NCBI RefSeq assembly: GCF_013359935.1
Contig: NZ_JABMCB010000149.1
Location: 1 to 64,000, forward strand
From: Paenibacillus xylanilyticus
Lineage (GTDB): Bacteria > Bacillota > Bacilli > Paenibacillales > Paenibacillaceae
Length of the DNA stretch: 64,000 nt
Reading direction: 5' to 3'
In this document: piece after piece, positions 49,791 through 59,057 of the stretch
Numbering within the stretch: the stretch's first letter is position 1
Layout of the letters: every line of letters begins with the position of its first letter
Made by a program: the position numbers and the translations under genes
The notes under the pieces: generated by a model
What the model was told of the DNA's origin: nothing
Database searches by the model: none
What the model saw: only the letters and a program-made list of their open reading frames with translations

Positions 49791-49825
49791 CGTTTATTCA
49801 GCTGTATGTTACTTCACAGCTTGTC

Positions 49826-51166
49826 TTATTTTTCGTCAGATTCTGCAGCAGCTTCTTCAGCAGGAGCTTCAACCGGCTCTACAACTTTGCTGTTCTCAAC
49901 GAGAACATCGATCGTTTTGCGCAGTTTAACTTCATCGCGAAGGCTGTCCAGGGAACCATTGCTCTCCAGAATGCCACGAATCTCTTCAGCAGGACGCTTG
50001 TAGGATTCAGCCATTTTTTCGAGTTCTTGGTTCACTTCTTCATCAGAAACTTCGATGTTTTCCGCTTTACCTACGGCTTCAAGAACCAGGTTGTTGCGAA
50101 CACGTTTGGAAGCATCATCTTGCATCTGACCTCTCAGGTCAGCTTGTGTTTGACCGGAGAAGCTCAGGAACATTTCCAAGTTCATGCCTTGGTTGCGCAG
50201 ACGGTTGTCAAAATCACGCATCATGTTTTGTACTTCGCTATCAACCATTGCAGAAGGGATGTCCACTTCAGCATTTTCAGCCACTTTTTCTACAACCGCA
50301 TTTTCTTGAGCTGCTTTGAACTCATCTGCTTTGCGGGATTCCAATTGTGTTTTCAGGTCAGCTTTGTACTCTTCCAGAGTATCAAATTCGCTGACATCTT
50401 TTGCAAACTCATCATCCAATTCTGGCAATTGTTTGCGTTTGATTTCGTGTACTTTCACTTTGAATACCGCTTGTTTGCCAGCAAGTTCTGCTGCATGGTA
50501 GCTCTCAGGGAAAGTCACTTCCACGTCTTTGAAGTCGCCTGTGGACAGACCCACAACTTGCTCTTCAAAGCCTGGAATGAATGTATTGGAACCGAGTTCC
50601 AAGGAATAACGCTCAGCTTGTCCACCTTCGAATGGTACGCCATCAACGGAACCATCGAAGTCGATAACTGCAACGTCGCCGTTTTGTGCAGAAGCTTCGT
50701 CGATTACAACGAGTTCAGCGTGACGTTGTTGAAGACGCTCAAGCTCTTCAGTCACTTCTGCTTCAGTTACTTCGCCTTTAGCTACAGCAACTTCAATACC
50801 TTTGTAGTCACCCAGGGTAACTTCAGGTTTAACTGTTACTTTCGCTTTGAACTTGAACGCTTGTCCTTTAGCGAATTGTTCGATATCTACATCCGGACGA
50901 TCTACCGGGAAAATATCCGTTTGGTCGATAGCTTCTGTGTATGCTTCAGGAAGCAAAATGTCGATTGCTTCTTGATACAGGCTTTCTACACCGAAACGAG
51001 CTTCGAAGATTGGACGTGGAACTTTACCTTTACGGAATCCAGGTACGTTCGCTTGTTTTACTACTTTATTAAAAGCTTTGTCGAGTGCTGCAGTTACACG
51101 ATCTGCACCAACTTCAACTTCAAGAACCCCAAGGTTCTTCTCTATCTTTTCCCAAGTTGCTTTCAT
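49826..51166 (-). CDS. tig: Trigger factor (ribosome-associated chaperone, PPIase)
   Basis: Binds nascent chains at the ribosome exit. The ribosome-binding domain has the GFRKGKVPRPIFEARFG loop (about residues 43–59). An FKBP-type PPIase domain (about 155–245, NGDVAVIDFDGSVDGVPFEGG) and the helical C-terminal chaperone domain follow, ending in an Ala/Glu-rich tail. 446 residues. GGAGGGG precedes the ATG. Codon use is skewed as expected for a highly expressed gene. Confidence 0.97.
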   Translation of the reverse strand: MKATWEKIEKNLGVLEVEVGADRVTAALDKAFNKVVKQANVPGFRKGKVPRPIFEARFGVESLYQEAIDILLPEAYTEAIDQTDIFPVDRPDVDIEQFAKGQAFKFKAKVTVKPEVTLGDYKGIEVAVAKGEVTEAEVTEELERLQQRHAELVVIDEASAQNGDVAVIDFDGSVDGVPFEGGQAERYSLELGSNTFIPGFEEQVVGLSTGDFKDVEVTFPESYHAAELAGKQAVFKVKVHEIKRKQLPELDDEFAKDVSEFDTLEEYKADLKTQLESRKADEFKAAQENAVVEKVAENAEVDIPSAMVDSEVQNMMRDFDNRLRNQGMNLEMFLSFSGQTQADLRGQMQDDASKRVRNNLVLEAVGKAENIEVSDEEVNQELEKMAESYKRPAEEIRGILESNGSLDSLRDEVKLRKTIDVLVENSKVVEPVEAPAEEAAAESDEK

Positions 51167-51230
51167 TGTATACTTTCCCCTCCAAAATTCACATGTTCAC
51201 GTAGGCGATCACGTACAAAATAACCATTTT

Positions 51231-51259
51231 AGTATAAACAAGATTACATTCTTTTTCAA
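51231..51259 (-). promoter_or_regulatory. Sigma-A promoter of tig
   Basis: Minus strand -35 TTGAAA (51259–51254), 17-bp spacer, -10 TATACT (51236–51231), about 65 bp before the tig ATG. Confidence 0.8.
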
Positions 51260-51301
51260 GGGGAATCCCTTGATGCGGTTTGAGGTAAACGTTTCCGGTC
51301 T

Positions 51302-52279
51302 CTATTGGCCTCCCAAACCAGCTGAAACAAACTGCTTCATAGAACGATATGCCTGCTCCAAACGGAAGCGCATTGCTCCGGTCACAGCATACATTGAGCG
51401 CGTATCTTCTTCGTCGTGCGAACCGCCCAGGCTGTCTGCAACGGTCATATGTAGAGCAGCTGCCCATATGTCTGTCATGGAATCATTCTCTTCAAGCATG
51501 GAAGCATAATCTCGGGTTCCATATACGGCCATCACAAACTGAATCCACAGTTCCTGTGCAAAATAAAAAAGTGTCGGTTCGTGAACTTCCGTCTGATCAG
51601 CCACTCTTTCCAGAATGCGAACAATCTGAAGCGGGAAATCCTCTGGCCTGAGCGGTACCGTATCGATCTCCACTTCAACCTGTTCTTCTCCTCTTGCGAA
51701 GGTGATCATGCCCTGTGTACCTCGACGACGCAGCGTTTGCAGCACTCGGAACTGCAGCAGCGGGTGAAGGGACTTATCTGTCAACCAGCGAATCAGCGAA
51801 TCATCTATCTCTGGCATATCCAGATAGGCCAGCTGCTCCAAAGCAAGCATGGTTTGTTCGGACAGTGGTTCCTCCATTACGGTGCGAAGCAGCTTATCCG
51901 CGTATCCCTTATCCTGCTCCAGCTTGGACCTGGCATGCTGACGCGCCATGTCTTCCTCACTGATTTCCTCTTCTTCATGTTCATCTTGAACCACAGAGGG
52001 ATCCTCTGCATAATGAGGGAAGGCAGCCTCAAGCCATTCAAGCAAAGCCCGCCATTCATCATAATGGCGCTCTTCCTGCCCCTGGCATTGCAGCAAAAAG
52101 CGGAGCAGATTCATTGCTTCACCATACCGCTCATTTTCAAGCATGACAGTCAATTGAATCTGGTAATAGTCCAGCGTCTTAGGAAACAGCACGATATTGT
52201 TACTGTGCTCGTTTTCCGGGGTCGTGGATTCCTTGATAGGAGCACCTCCTCTATATCCTGAATCTCCAATCGGAATCAA
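51302..52279 (-). CDS. ysoA: YsoA-like TPR/helical protein
   Basis: A roughly 310–325-residue, largely helical acidic protein upstream of tig, the position of B. subtilis ysoA, a TPR-repeat protein of unknown function. TPR-like helices are visible near YQIQLTVMLENERYGEAMNL, and further helical repeats follow (LEQLAYLDMPEIDDSLIRWL). The start is uncertain. A TTG at 52279 opens the frame but has no ribosome site. A strong AGGAGG stands 7 nt before an in-frame ATC at 52237, which would be a non-canonical start (see findings). No ATG or GTG is available until well inside the conserved part. Confidence 0.8.
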   Translation of the reverse strand: MIPIGDSGYRGGAPIKESTTPENEHSNNIVLFPKTLDYYQIQLTVMLENERYGEAMNLLRFLLQCQGQEERHYDEWRALLEWLEAAFPHYAEDPSVVQDEHEEEEISEEDMARQHARSKLEQDKGYADKLLRTVMEEPLSEQTMLALEQLAYLDMPEIDDSLIRWLTDKSLHPLLQFRVLQTLRRRGTQGMITFARGEEQVEVEIDTVPLRPEDFPLQIVRILERVADQTEVHEPTLFYFAQELWIQFVMAVYGTRDYASMLEENDSMTDIWAAALHMTVADSLGGSHDEEDTRSMYAVTGAMRFRLEQAYRSMKQFVSAGLGGQ

Positions 52280-52418
52280 TCATAAATAGATGTATATTAA
52301 ACGAAAATCGATCTATTTTCTGAGTTCTCCTGATATTCTAACATAACCGTAAATATAATGAAAAAAACGTCATCTACCGCCAAACATCATATACGAAAAA
52401 CATATTAAAACAAAACAC

Positions 52419-52447
52419 TTGATATTCATATTTATTTATGATAAAAT
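52419..52447 (+). promoter_or_regulatory. Promoter of tRNA-Arg (left copy)
   Basis: -35 TTGATA (52419–52424), 17-bp spacer ending in TGA, -10 TAAAAT (52442–52447), 23 bp before the tRNA. Confidence 0.7.
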
Positions 52448-52470
52448 CATTTTTGCTTGAAAAATTTCAT

Positions 52471-52529
<59 letters not shown>

Positions 52530-52544
<15 letters not shown>

Positions 52545-52720
52545 TATTAAGAAAAGCTTCCTTCGGGAAGCTTTTTTTGCGTTCTGGGGATGAGAACCCC
52601 TATGGTTCGTCGGAGCATCGTCTTCGTTAGCATCACTTCGCAGTCTCGACTGGCAGGAGAGTATCCCTTCTGGGACGTATTAAGAAAAGCTTCCTTCGGG
52701 AAGCTTTTTCCGTTCTGGGG
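52530..52720 (+). repeat. tRNA-tail/terminator module array, left (1 full and 1 partial copy)
   Basis: The last 15 bases of the tRNA-Arg (from ATCCCTTCTGGG), the terminator and an 85-bp core make a unit that starts at 52530 and again at 52663, a period of 133 bp. The second copy stops at 52720, before the core. The core contains a GGGG-ATGAGAA-CCCC hairpin and a CAGTC-TC-GACTG hairpin. The same module in inverted orientation follows the right tRNA-Arg. No protein is encoded: reading frames here differ between copies. Confidence 0.85.
52552..52578 (+). terminator. Terminator of left tRNA-Arg
   Basis: AAAAGCTTCC-TTCG-GGAAGCTTTT with a UUCG tetraloop and a run of T's. Part of the repeated module; a second copy lies about 133 bp downstream. 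Confidence 0.85.
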
Positions 52721-52774
52721 TGTATTTCGGCCAACTCCGTTGTCCGATGTTGACACCGAATGTTATGCTTGTTG

Positions 52775-52800
52775 TGTATACGCATGTATCAAAGTATACA
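52775..52800. promoter_or_regulatory. TGTATAC–N12–GTATACA inverted repeat before the MFS gene
   Basis: Perfect 7-bp inverted repeat (52775–52781 and 52794–52800) between a TTGACA (52750–52755) and the MFS ribosome site. Its placement suits a repressor operator. No regulator gene is adjacent. Confidence 0.35.
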
Positions 52801-52833
52801 TATTAGAAAAAATAAATAACAGGAGATTTACCT

Positions 52834-54069
52834 ATGCCATCTTCTTTACATCAACATTCATCTGATCAAGCAGTTATGGACAGCTCCTCATCGTCCATGA
52901 AACTCGGGCTTCTTCTTACGGGTATTATCTTCATCGCAGCTACGATGCGGTCACCGATTACAGCGACAGGCCCTATCGTTGAACTGATTCGCTCCGATAC
53001 AGGCATAAGCCATACCATGGCCGGGTTGCTTACATCACTGCCTTTGCTTGCGTTTGCTGCAATTTCTCCGTTTGCCCCACATCTGGCAAAAAGATTTGGT
53101 CTGGAAGCAGCACTGCTTACTGCTATCATTATTGTAACCTTGGGCATAGCCCTCCGTTTTTTACCGTCAGTCCCTGCACTTTTTGCAGGTACAGCCATCC
53201 TCGGATGCGGGATTGCTCTAAGTAATGTGTTACTTCCAAGTCTAATTAAGCGGGACTTCCCATTACGAGTAGGACTCGTTACTGGTCTGTATTCCGTGTC
53301 CATGAATATATGGGGTGCTATAGCTTCTGGAATTAGCGTTCCGGCAGCAGGCTTAACCTCCATGGGTTGGCATGCCTCACTCGGAATGTGGGCTGTGCTC
53401 TCGATCCTGGCTCTCATTTTGTGGCTGCCCCACGTTCGTAATGGACGCCGCGGAGAAGTTTATGTAGCCTCCCGAAAGACCGAGAAACCGGTTCGGCTTC
53501 GCTCCTCTTCTCTCGCTTGGTACATCACGCTTTTCATGGGATTGCAATCGTTGATATTTTACTCGACCATTACATGGCTGCCTGAAATTTTGTCTAATCA
53601 GGGCTTTAACCCTTCTTCAGCAGGCTTGATGCTATCCATGATGCAAATGGTCAGCGTTCCAGTAACGTTTATTATTCCTATTCTGGCGGGACGAATGAAG
53701 GATCAGCGTATGCTGACGGCCATTACCTGTATGTGTCTCATTTTGGGATATGCGTTCCTGCTAAGCGGTATCTCATCAATGGTTACGATCGGGGTTGCTC
53801 TCGCTGGCATTGGGGGCGGTGCTTCATTTGGTCTGGTTACCATGTTTTTTGTACTTCGCACAGCTGACGCCAGACAAGCCGCAGGTTTATCAGGAATGGC
53901 TCAATCGTTCGGATATATGTTGGCCGCCGGAGGGCCCTTGTTATTCGGTTTAATCCATGATTGGACTGAGGGCTGGACTATTCCTTTGCTTCTGCAGGTT
54001 ACGCTCGCCGTCCTATTGTTACTCATGGGTCTGAAGGCCAGCGCGAATCGTTTGATTGGCTCTCCGTGA
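52834..54069 (+). CDS. MFS transporter, CynX/NimT (cyanate permease-like) family
   Basis: A 411-residue integral membrane protein with about twelve hydrophobic helices and the CynX/NimT pattern: ATMRSPITATGPIVELI in helix 1, LLTSLPLLAFAAISPFAPHLAKRFG across helices 2–3 and GCGIALSNVLLPSLIKRDFP in helix 4. Members move cyanate, 2-nitroimidazole or other small anions and drugs; the substrate here cannot be told. AGGAGA lies 7 nt before the ATG. It is the only plus-strand gene between the two tRNAs and ends in a shared bidirectional terminator. Confidence 0.9.
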   Translation: MPSSLHQHSSDQAVMDSSSSSMKLGLLLTGIIFIAATMRSPITATGPIVELIRSDTGISHTMAGLLTSLPLLAFAAISPFAPHLAKRFGLEAALLTAIIIVTLGIALRFLPSVPALFAGTAILGCGIALSNVLLPSLIKRDFPLRVGLVTGLYSVSMNIWGAIASGISVPAAGLTSMGWHASLGMWAVLSILALILWLPHVRNGRRGEVYVASRKTEKPVRLRSSSLAWYITLFMGLQSLIFYSTITWLPEILSNQGFNPSSAGLMLSMMQMVSVPVTFIIPILAGRMKDQRMLTAITCMCLILGYAFLLSGISSMVTIGVALAGIGGGASFGLVTMFFVLRTADARQAAGLSGMAQSFGYMLAAGGPLLFGLIHDWTEGWTIPLLLQVTLAVLLLLMGLKASANRLIGSP

Positions 54070-54089
54070 GATAAAATATAACGTCCATT

Positions 54090-54132
54090 GTATATAAAGA
54101 GACCTTCCATGATGGAAGGTCTCTTTATATAC
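54090..54132. terminator. Bidirectional terminator between MFS and subtilase genes
   Basis: Perfect 20-bp inverted repeat (54090–54109 and 54113–54132) with a 3-nt loop between convergent genes; A/T ends serve both strands. Confidence 0.9.
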
Positions 54133-54162
54133 TTCAATAATGTTGTACGCCACATTGTGAAA

Positions 54163-57100
54163 TTAAATTTTGTCTAGATGTTCAAGCAGACGGTATAGAA
54201 TAACAGATACCTGCGCGCGGGTTGAAGTGGCCTTTGGAGCAAATTGATTGCCTGACATCCCTTTTACCAACCCATTCTCCACCGCAAAAGCTACTGCAGA
54301 TTTCGCTTCATCCGAAATTTGATCTCCATCTTTGAAACTAATGGATGTCGGTCCTTGTTCCAACTCCAATGCGTCTGCGATCATCATGACCATTTTCTCA
54401 CGGGTCAACTGATCCTGTGCACCCGCTTCTTTGCTTCGTGTTTCCCAATCGATACCCGTTCCAAATATACGGTCGAGTAGCGTTGCAAATTCTGCATGAG
54501 AAATGGTGCTATTAGGTGAAAATACACTTGCACTCATACCTTTGGCAATTTGCTGGGATGCAATAACTTCAATTTCATCTTTGGCCCAGTGGCCCGTAAT
54601 ATCTCCAAAAGTTACGTCATTTTCCACTACAGCGTATGCCCCTGGCTCTGTAACACTGAACTCTAACTGCCCTTTTTGAGACACATTGGACAATGATGCA
54701 GGCTGCCATGCATCTTCTGTTGTTTGGTGGTAAGCAATGACTTTTCGTGGGTCTTTCACAGACTTCGCATCATATTTCAAAGTAAGGCTAATGTTGTGCT
54801 TAAATGTTTCTGCATTATGATCGATGGACACAATTTTTGAGACAATGTTTACGTTCTGCTTTTCCGCTTGTTCGTCTAATACATGCAGCTTTAGGCTAAA
54901 TCCGTTGGACGTTATAAAATCCGTTAGAGAAGTAGCGGGAATGGACACATTAAACGTTTGACCTTCAATAATTAAGTTTTTGCCAGCCGCTTGAAGCTTA
55001 TCAGCAATAGACTTACTTAATGTCAGTTCCACTTGACTGTATTTCTCGAACTCTATACCGGAAACATCCAGCTTCACTTCTTGTCCATCACCCAGCAATT
55101 GTGTATTGATGACGGTTTCGGAGAGTGCCGCTGTGGCTTGTATAGTTCCGTCAGCATTTTTCTTCTCAGATAGAGATGCATCGCCAATAACTGTTGAAGC
55201 CGGTGCTGGTGTTGGCGACGATGCAGAGCTTGATCCCCCTGAAGATCCTGAACCAGATCCTGGGGATGGCGTGCTCGGCTTAGGAACTTGCGGATCAGGA
55301 TCTTTTTTTACAGTCAGAGAGGTTGAAGATGTTCCAACCAACCCTTGAAGATCTTCAATAGCGAATTCCACACTATATTTTCCTGCTGGCAATTCCCCGA
55401 GACTAATCCTAAATGAACCATCTGATTCTACTTCAAAGCTTCCTTCTTTAATCTTTTTATCTGTAGAATCTTTGACGGTATAGCCAGACTTCAAGGATTT
55501 GGTTACATCAAGATCATAATCCCATCCACTTTTAAGAGCAGGAGCAACCGTTATATACAAATCCTCAACAGTTCCCATAAGAGAATCCTTACCCATTTGC
55601 TGTATTTCCAGCGTCTCAGGCACTTTTACAACCGGAGCTTCTGTTTTCACCAAGAATGGAGGGGTATCTTCCCGATATGTCTTTCCATCAGTACCTCTAG
55701 ATGTGATATCAACGGTATACAAGCCATCCGGAATAGCTGTCTCTTGCTCCGTTGTATAATCTACATATTGTCCGTCCCAGGCAAGTTTATATCTCGCATT
55801 TGCATTGAAGGTATAATTGGCACCATATATAGATCCAATATACCCATCCTGATAAAAACCACCATCCGGATTAAGACCGTCAAAAATTTCAATAAGTGCG
55901 AAATTCATTGGGTTATGGAATTCCATAAATACATCGAGTGTATCCAGCGTGCCATCGGCATTCAATGGATAATGGAACGGGTTCGTTTCATTGCCATACT
56001 TCGTTTCGATGTATTTGATGCCGGATTCTGTCAGATTGAAGTGAGCCACGTACGGCACACTATACGTTTTTGCTTCATGACTGAATTGGAGATATCCTTG
56101 GGCTTCTCCTACAGTAGTCACGCCTTTTGGCACCGTAATCGTCACCTGTACCTCTTCTTCTCCATTCAACGCAAAGGACGTTTTATCCATGGAAACCGAT
56201 ACGCCATTTACAGAACGTGTAGGGTTGACCGTTACGGAATATTCCCCGCCTACTCCTTTTAGCGACTGCACCTTGAGCGTTTTACTGACCGTTTTCTCGT
56301 CTGTGCTCAGGAAGTTGCCGAAATTGACGCTACCCGTAATGTTTTCCTTTTCGACTGCCTCGCCGCTCTCGGTGTATTTTGTCACGTCCATGACTTTAAC
56401 AAAAGTTTCAGGGTCAATCGTTTCCAGTGCTTGAATACGGCCAGCGCCTTGATCGAATACGTCATATAGAGCTGTATCCAGCACTTTGGTATTGTTCATG
56501 AGAGCAACCTTAATATCAAAAGGAGTCCAGTCCGGATGCTTCTCAATGAGTAATGCAATCAGTCCTGCTACATGAGGAGTAGCCATACTCGTGCCTGTTT
56601 TGCGATCATAAGCCTGTGCATAATCTGCTCCAGGCTCATCCTTCCCGTAGGCAGGAATCGTAGACAAGATGCTTGTACCCGGGGCAACCACATCTGGCTT
56701 GATATCCAATGTTACTTTGGCAGGTCCGCGGGAGCTGGAGTCATACATGTCATCTCCAGGCGTTTGATCATGGACAAAATCACTGAAGCTTACTTCAACC
56801 AGTTCTCCCGCATCCAGCTGAGCCTTGATCCCTTCACCATCTTCTTTGGACATACTGAGTGTCGGAATAAGTTCAAAGTTATCACCCAAGCTTAGACCAA
56901 TCGGACCTGGAAGATTGTTATACACAATGACGGCCACTGCGCCAGCCGCTTTCGCATTGGCTACCTTCTCCACAAATGCCAGCTCACCCCGCTGTACAAA
57001 TGCAACTTTCCCTGCAAAATCCTTGCCTTCGAAGTCGGTTGGTTTCCCGAGCCCGGCAAACTCAAGCTCATATTGCCCTGTCAGAACATCTTCAGGATCT

Positions 57101-58677
57101 GCTGAAAGGTTCCAGCCCATTACGTCCAGACGATAGACTGATTCTGTGACAGTCAGTGGGTTTGGCTGTGTTACAGTTGGAGCTACCGTTTCCTCTTCTT
57201 CTACAGGTGTAACTTCTTCTGTACTAGGATCAGTTGCATCCTGAGACGTCACGGTTTCAGCTTCAGCTTGCTCTTCTACAGGTAGTGCACCTTCACCTGG
57301 TGATGCAGACTCTTCACTTATCACGTCTGCTTCGGGAGCATCTGCAGATGAATCATCTGGATTAGTCACCGGTACGCCTTGCTCTGGAATTTCAGGAGCT
57401 TCAGTCTCTGGTGCTATCCCCAGTTCAGGCAATTGTTCAACCTCAGGTACAGGTTGCTCTTCAGGTAGTGTACCTTCACCATCTTCACCAATCCAAAAAT
57501 GCGTGTTGGCCGTAATGATCTGACTAGGTCCTGTGGAGTTACCTACAGTGATAGCCATGGCCGATGCCCCTGGAGAACCCAATGTATAACGATTTGGACC
57601 TTCATTACCACTTGCTACAACTGCAGTAACACCCGACAGCATGGCATTGTTGAGCGCAACCGAAGTAATGTAACTTGGATCATTTGCATCATTACCCAGC
57701 GAGAGGTTGATGACATCCATACCATCTTTAACCGAGCGATCAATTCCGCCAAGCACCCACGATGTTTGCCCGCTACCATATGCTCCAAGTACACGATAAG
57801 CATAGATATCGGCTTCGGGAGCAATACCAACAACACCGTAATCTCCAGCCTCGCGAGCAGCGATGGTGCCCGCTACGTGAGTACCGTGGGATGTGTAGTA
57901 GGAACTTCCGTTTGCATTAAACTCCGGCTGTTCAGACACTTTCCACTCCTCACGTGTTGTTTCATAAGGATCATCATCGTTTTCAACAAAATCCCAACCA
58001 CCCTTGTAAGCATCTTTCAGATTCGGGTGCTCGTAATCGATTCCTGTATCAATAACACCGACTTTGATGCCTTCCCCTTTGTATCCCAAATCCCATACTT
58101 CCGGGGCACCAATAAACGGCGCTGTATCTTTCATATAGGGATTAACTTCATCGTTCTCCGGAGCTAACGTAATTTCGAGGTCAGGATATACACTGACTAC
58201 GCCTGGTATGCGAAGCAATTGCCCCATTTGATTTCCATCCACTTCAATGGCCACACCGTTTAGGGCATATGCGTAATTTTCCAACACTTCATGGTTGATT
58301 TTGTTCTGAGTGAGGCTATGTACAAATGACTGTTGTTGTTGTTCAACCTTAGTCACAGCATTTGTTTCCATAGAGGAGGTAAAAGACTTTCCTGAGAGGG
58401 TTGATTCACCTTGCGCTACAGCTACAGGTTTGTTCGAGAGCTCAACGATAACTCTTGTACTCTCTCCACCTAGACCTTCCAGTCTCTGGTCCAAAAGTGG
58501 TTCTGCAGCAAGTTTTTCTTCCCGCTGGGCGAGAATTTCTTTCCACTGCTTGGCTTCAGCCTTGGTCAGCAAATTCCTATCAAGTAGTACATCTGTGGGA
58601 GCGGCTCCAGCCGCTGGCATGACGATGGAGAAAATCATGAGGACACTCAATAACATGGATATCAATCGTTTATTCAA
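54163..58677 (-). CDS. Secreted S8 subtilisin-like protease with PA domain and SLH anchors
   Basis: A 1504-residue extracellular protease of the Vpr/lactocepin type. A signal peptide (about 1–25) and an I9 propeptide (about 74–172) precede the catalytic domain with Asp210 (VGVIDTGID), His264 (SHGTHVAG), oxyanion Asn358 and Ser697 (GTSMATPHVAG). A PA domain (about 540–640) is inserted, as in Vpr. It is preceded by a Glu/Pro/Asp-rich stretch of about 105 residues (398–505) not normal for the family. Beta-rich domains, a Ser/Gly/Pro linker and C-terminal SLH repeats (from 1357, the middle one degenerate) would bind secondary wall polymer. The start is a TTG at 58677 with GGAGGGG 7 nt upstream. 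Confidence 0.93.
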   Translation of the reverse strand: MNKRLISMLLSVLMIFSIVMPAAGAAPTDVLLDRNLLTKAEAKQWKEILAQREEKLAAEPLLDQRLEGLGGESTRVIVELSNKPVAVAQGESTLSGKSFTSSMETNAVTKVEQQQQSFVHSLTQNKINHEVLENYAYALNGVAIEVDGNQMGQLLRIPGVVSVYPDLEITLAPENDEVNPYMKDTAPFIGAPEVWDLGYKGEGIKVGVIDTGIDYEHPNLKDAYKGGWDFVENDDDPYETTREEWKVSEQPEFNANGSSYYTSHGTHVAGTIAAREAGDYGVVGIAPEADIYAYRVLGAYGSGQTSWVLGGIDRSVKDGMDVINLSLGNDANDPSYITSVALNNAMLSGVTAVVASGNEGPNRYTLGSPGASAMAITVGNSTGPSQIITANTHFWIGEDGEGTLPEEQPVPEVEQLPELGIAPETEAPEIPEQGVPVTNPDDSSADAPEADVISEESASPGEGALPVEEQAEAETVTSQDATDPSTEEVTPVEEEETVAPTVTQPNPLTVTESVYRLDVMGWNLSADPEDVLTGQYELEFAGLGKPTDFEGKDFAGKVAFVQRGELAFVEKVANAKAAGAVAVIVYNNLPGPIGLSLGDNFELIPTLSMSKEDGEGIKAQLDAGELVEVSFSDFVHDQTPGDDMYDSSSRGPAKVTLDIKPDVVAPGTSILSTIPAYGKDEPGADYAQAYDRKTGTSMATPHVAGLIALLIEKHPDWTPFDIKVALMNNTKVLDTALYDVFDQGAGRIQALETIDPETFVKVMDVTKYTESGEAVEKENITGSVNFGNFLSTDEKTVSKTLKVQSLKGVGGEYSVTVNPTRSVNGVSVSMDKTSFALNGEEEVQVTITVPKGVTTVGEAQGYLQFSHEAKTYSVPYVAHFNLTESGIKYIETKYGNETNPFHYPLNADGTLDTLDVFMEFHNPMNFALIEIFDGLNPDGGFYQDGYIGSIYGANYTFNANARYKLAWDGQYVDYTTEQETAIPDGLYTVDITSRGTDGKTYREDTPPFLVKTEAPVVKVPETLEIQQMGKDSLMGTVEDLYITVAPALKSGWDYDLDVTKSLKSGYTVKDSTDKKIKEGSFEVESDGSFRISLGELPAGKYSVEFAIEDLQGLVGTSSTSLTVKKDPDPQVPKPSTPSPGSGSGSSGGSSSASSPTPAPASTVIGDASLSEKKNADGTIQATAALSETVINTQLLGDGQEVKLDVSGIEFEKYSQVELTLSKSIADKLQAAGKNLIIEGQTFNVSIPATSLTDFITSNGFSLKLHVLDEQAEKQNVNIVSKIVSIDHNAETFKHNISLTLKYDAKSVKDPRKVIAYHQTTEDAWQPASLSNVSQKGQLEFSVTEPGAYAVVENDVTFGDITGHWAKDEIEVIASQQIAKGMSASVFSPNSTISHAEFATLLDRIFGTGIDWETRSKEAGAQDQLTREKMVMMIADALELEQGPTSISFKDGDQISDEAKSAVAFAVENGLVKGMSGNQFAPKATSTRAQVSVILYRLLEHLDKI

Positions 58678-58739
58678 GGCTATGCCCCTCCTTCTCAATA
58701 TGAATACCTCACCAATCACTGGGGCCTTGCCCGATCAAG

Positions 58740-58940
58740 TACTGCAATACTTGTAATAACGTCACCATCCTATCCGCAAGAGGATTGACCCTTGGTAAAT
58801 TATTCTACTAAAATACCATATATCCCTTCTAAATAATTACAATTATGATATAAAAATTACTTATATGGTTCTTGAGTAAGAGAGGGAGATGGGCTTGTAT
58901 TTATTTGTCGATGGAGAATTTGAAATTTAAAATAGTCCAT
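58740..58940. other. Upstream region of the subtilase gene
   Basis: A/T-rich non-coding sequence expected to hold the protease promoter. The best candidate on the minus strand is TTGTAA with TGGTAT 18 bp downstream (around 58815–58855), which is weak. No operator or small gene stands out. Confidence 0.3.
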
Positions 58941-58943
58941 AGG

Positions 58944-58989
58944 AAAAAAGACCATATTCCTCTTTCGCCAAAAGAGAATCATGGTCTTT
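58944..58989 (-). terminator. Terminator of the methyltransferase gene
   Basis: Minus strand AAAGACCAT…ATGGTCTTT with an inner TTCTCTTT/AAAGAGGAA pairing, then TTTTTT, 69 bp after the stop. Confidence 0.8.
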
Positions 58990-59057
58990 GAAAGACATCA
59001 TATTTTACAGGTGGAGTTTATCAGATATTCATTTAACAAGCAGATTTCATTATTTTT

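Noticed and set aside
49451-49825. A CtsR operator before clpP
   Set aside because: No GGTCAAA direct repeat was found on either strand; GGTTAAA-like words are isolated.
50027-51223. A 398-codon plus-strand open frame
   Set aside because: It is the complement of trigger factor, whose biased codon use keeps the opposite strand free of stops; composition is rich in Phe and Cys as expected for such shadows.
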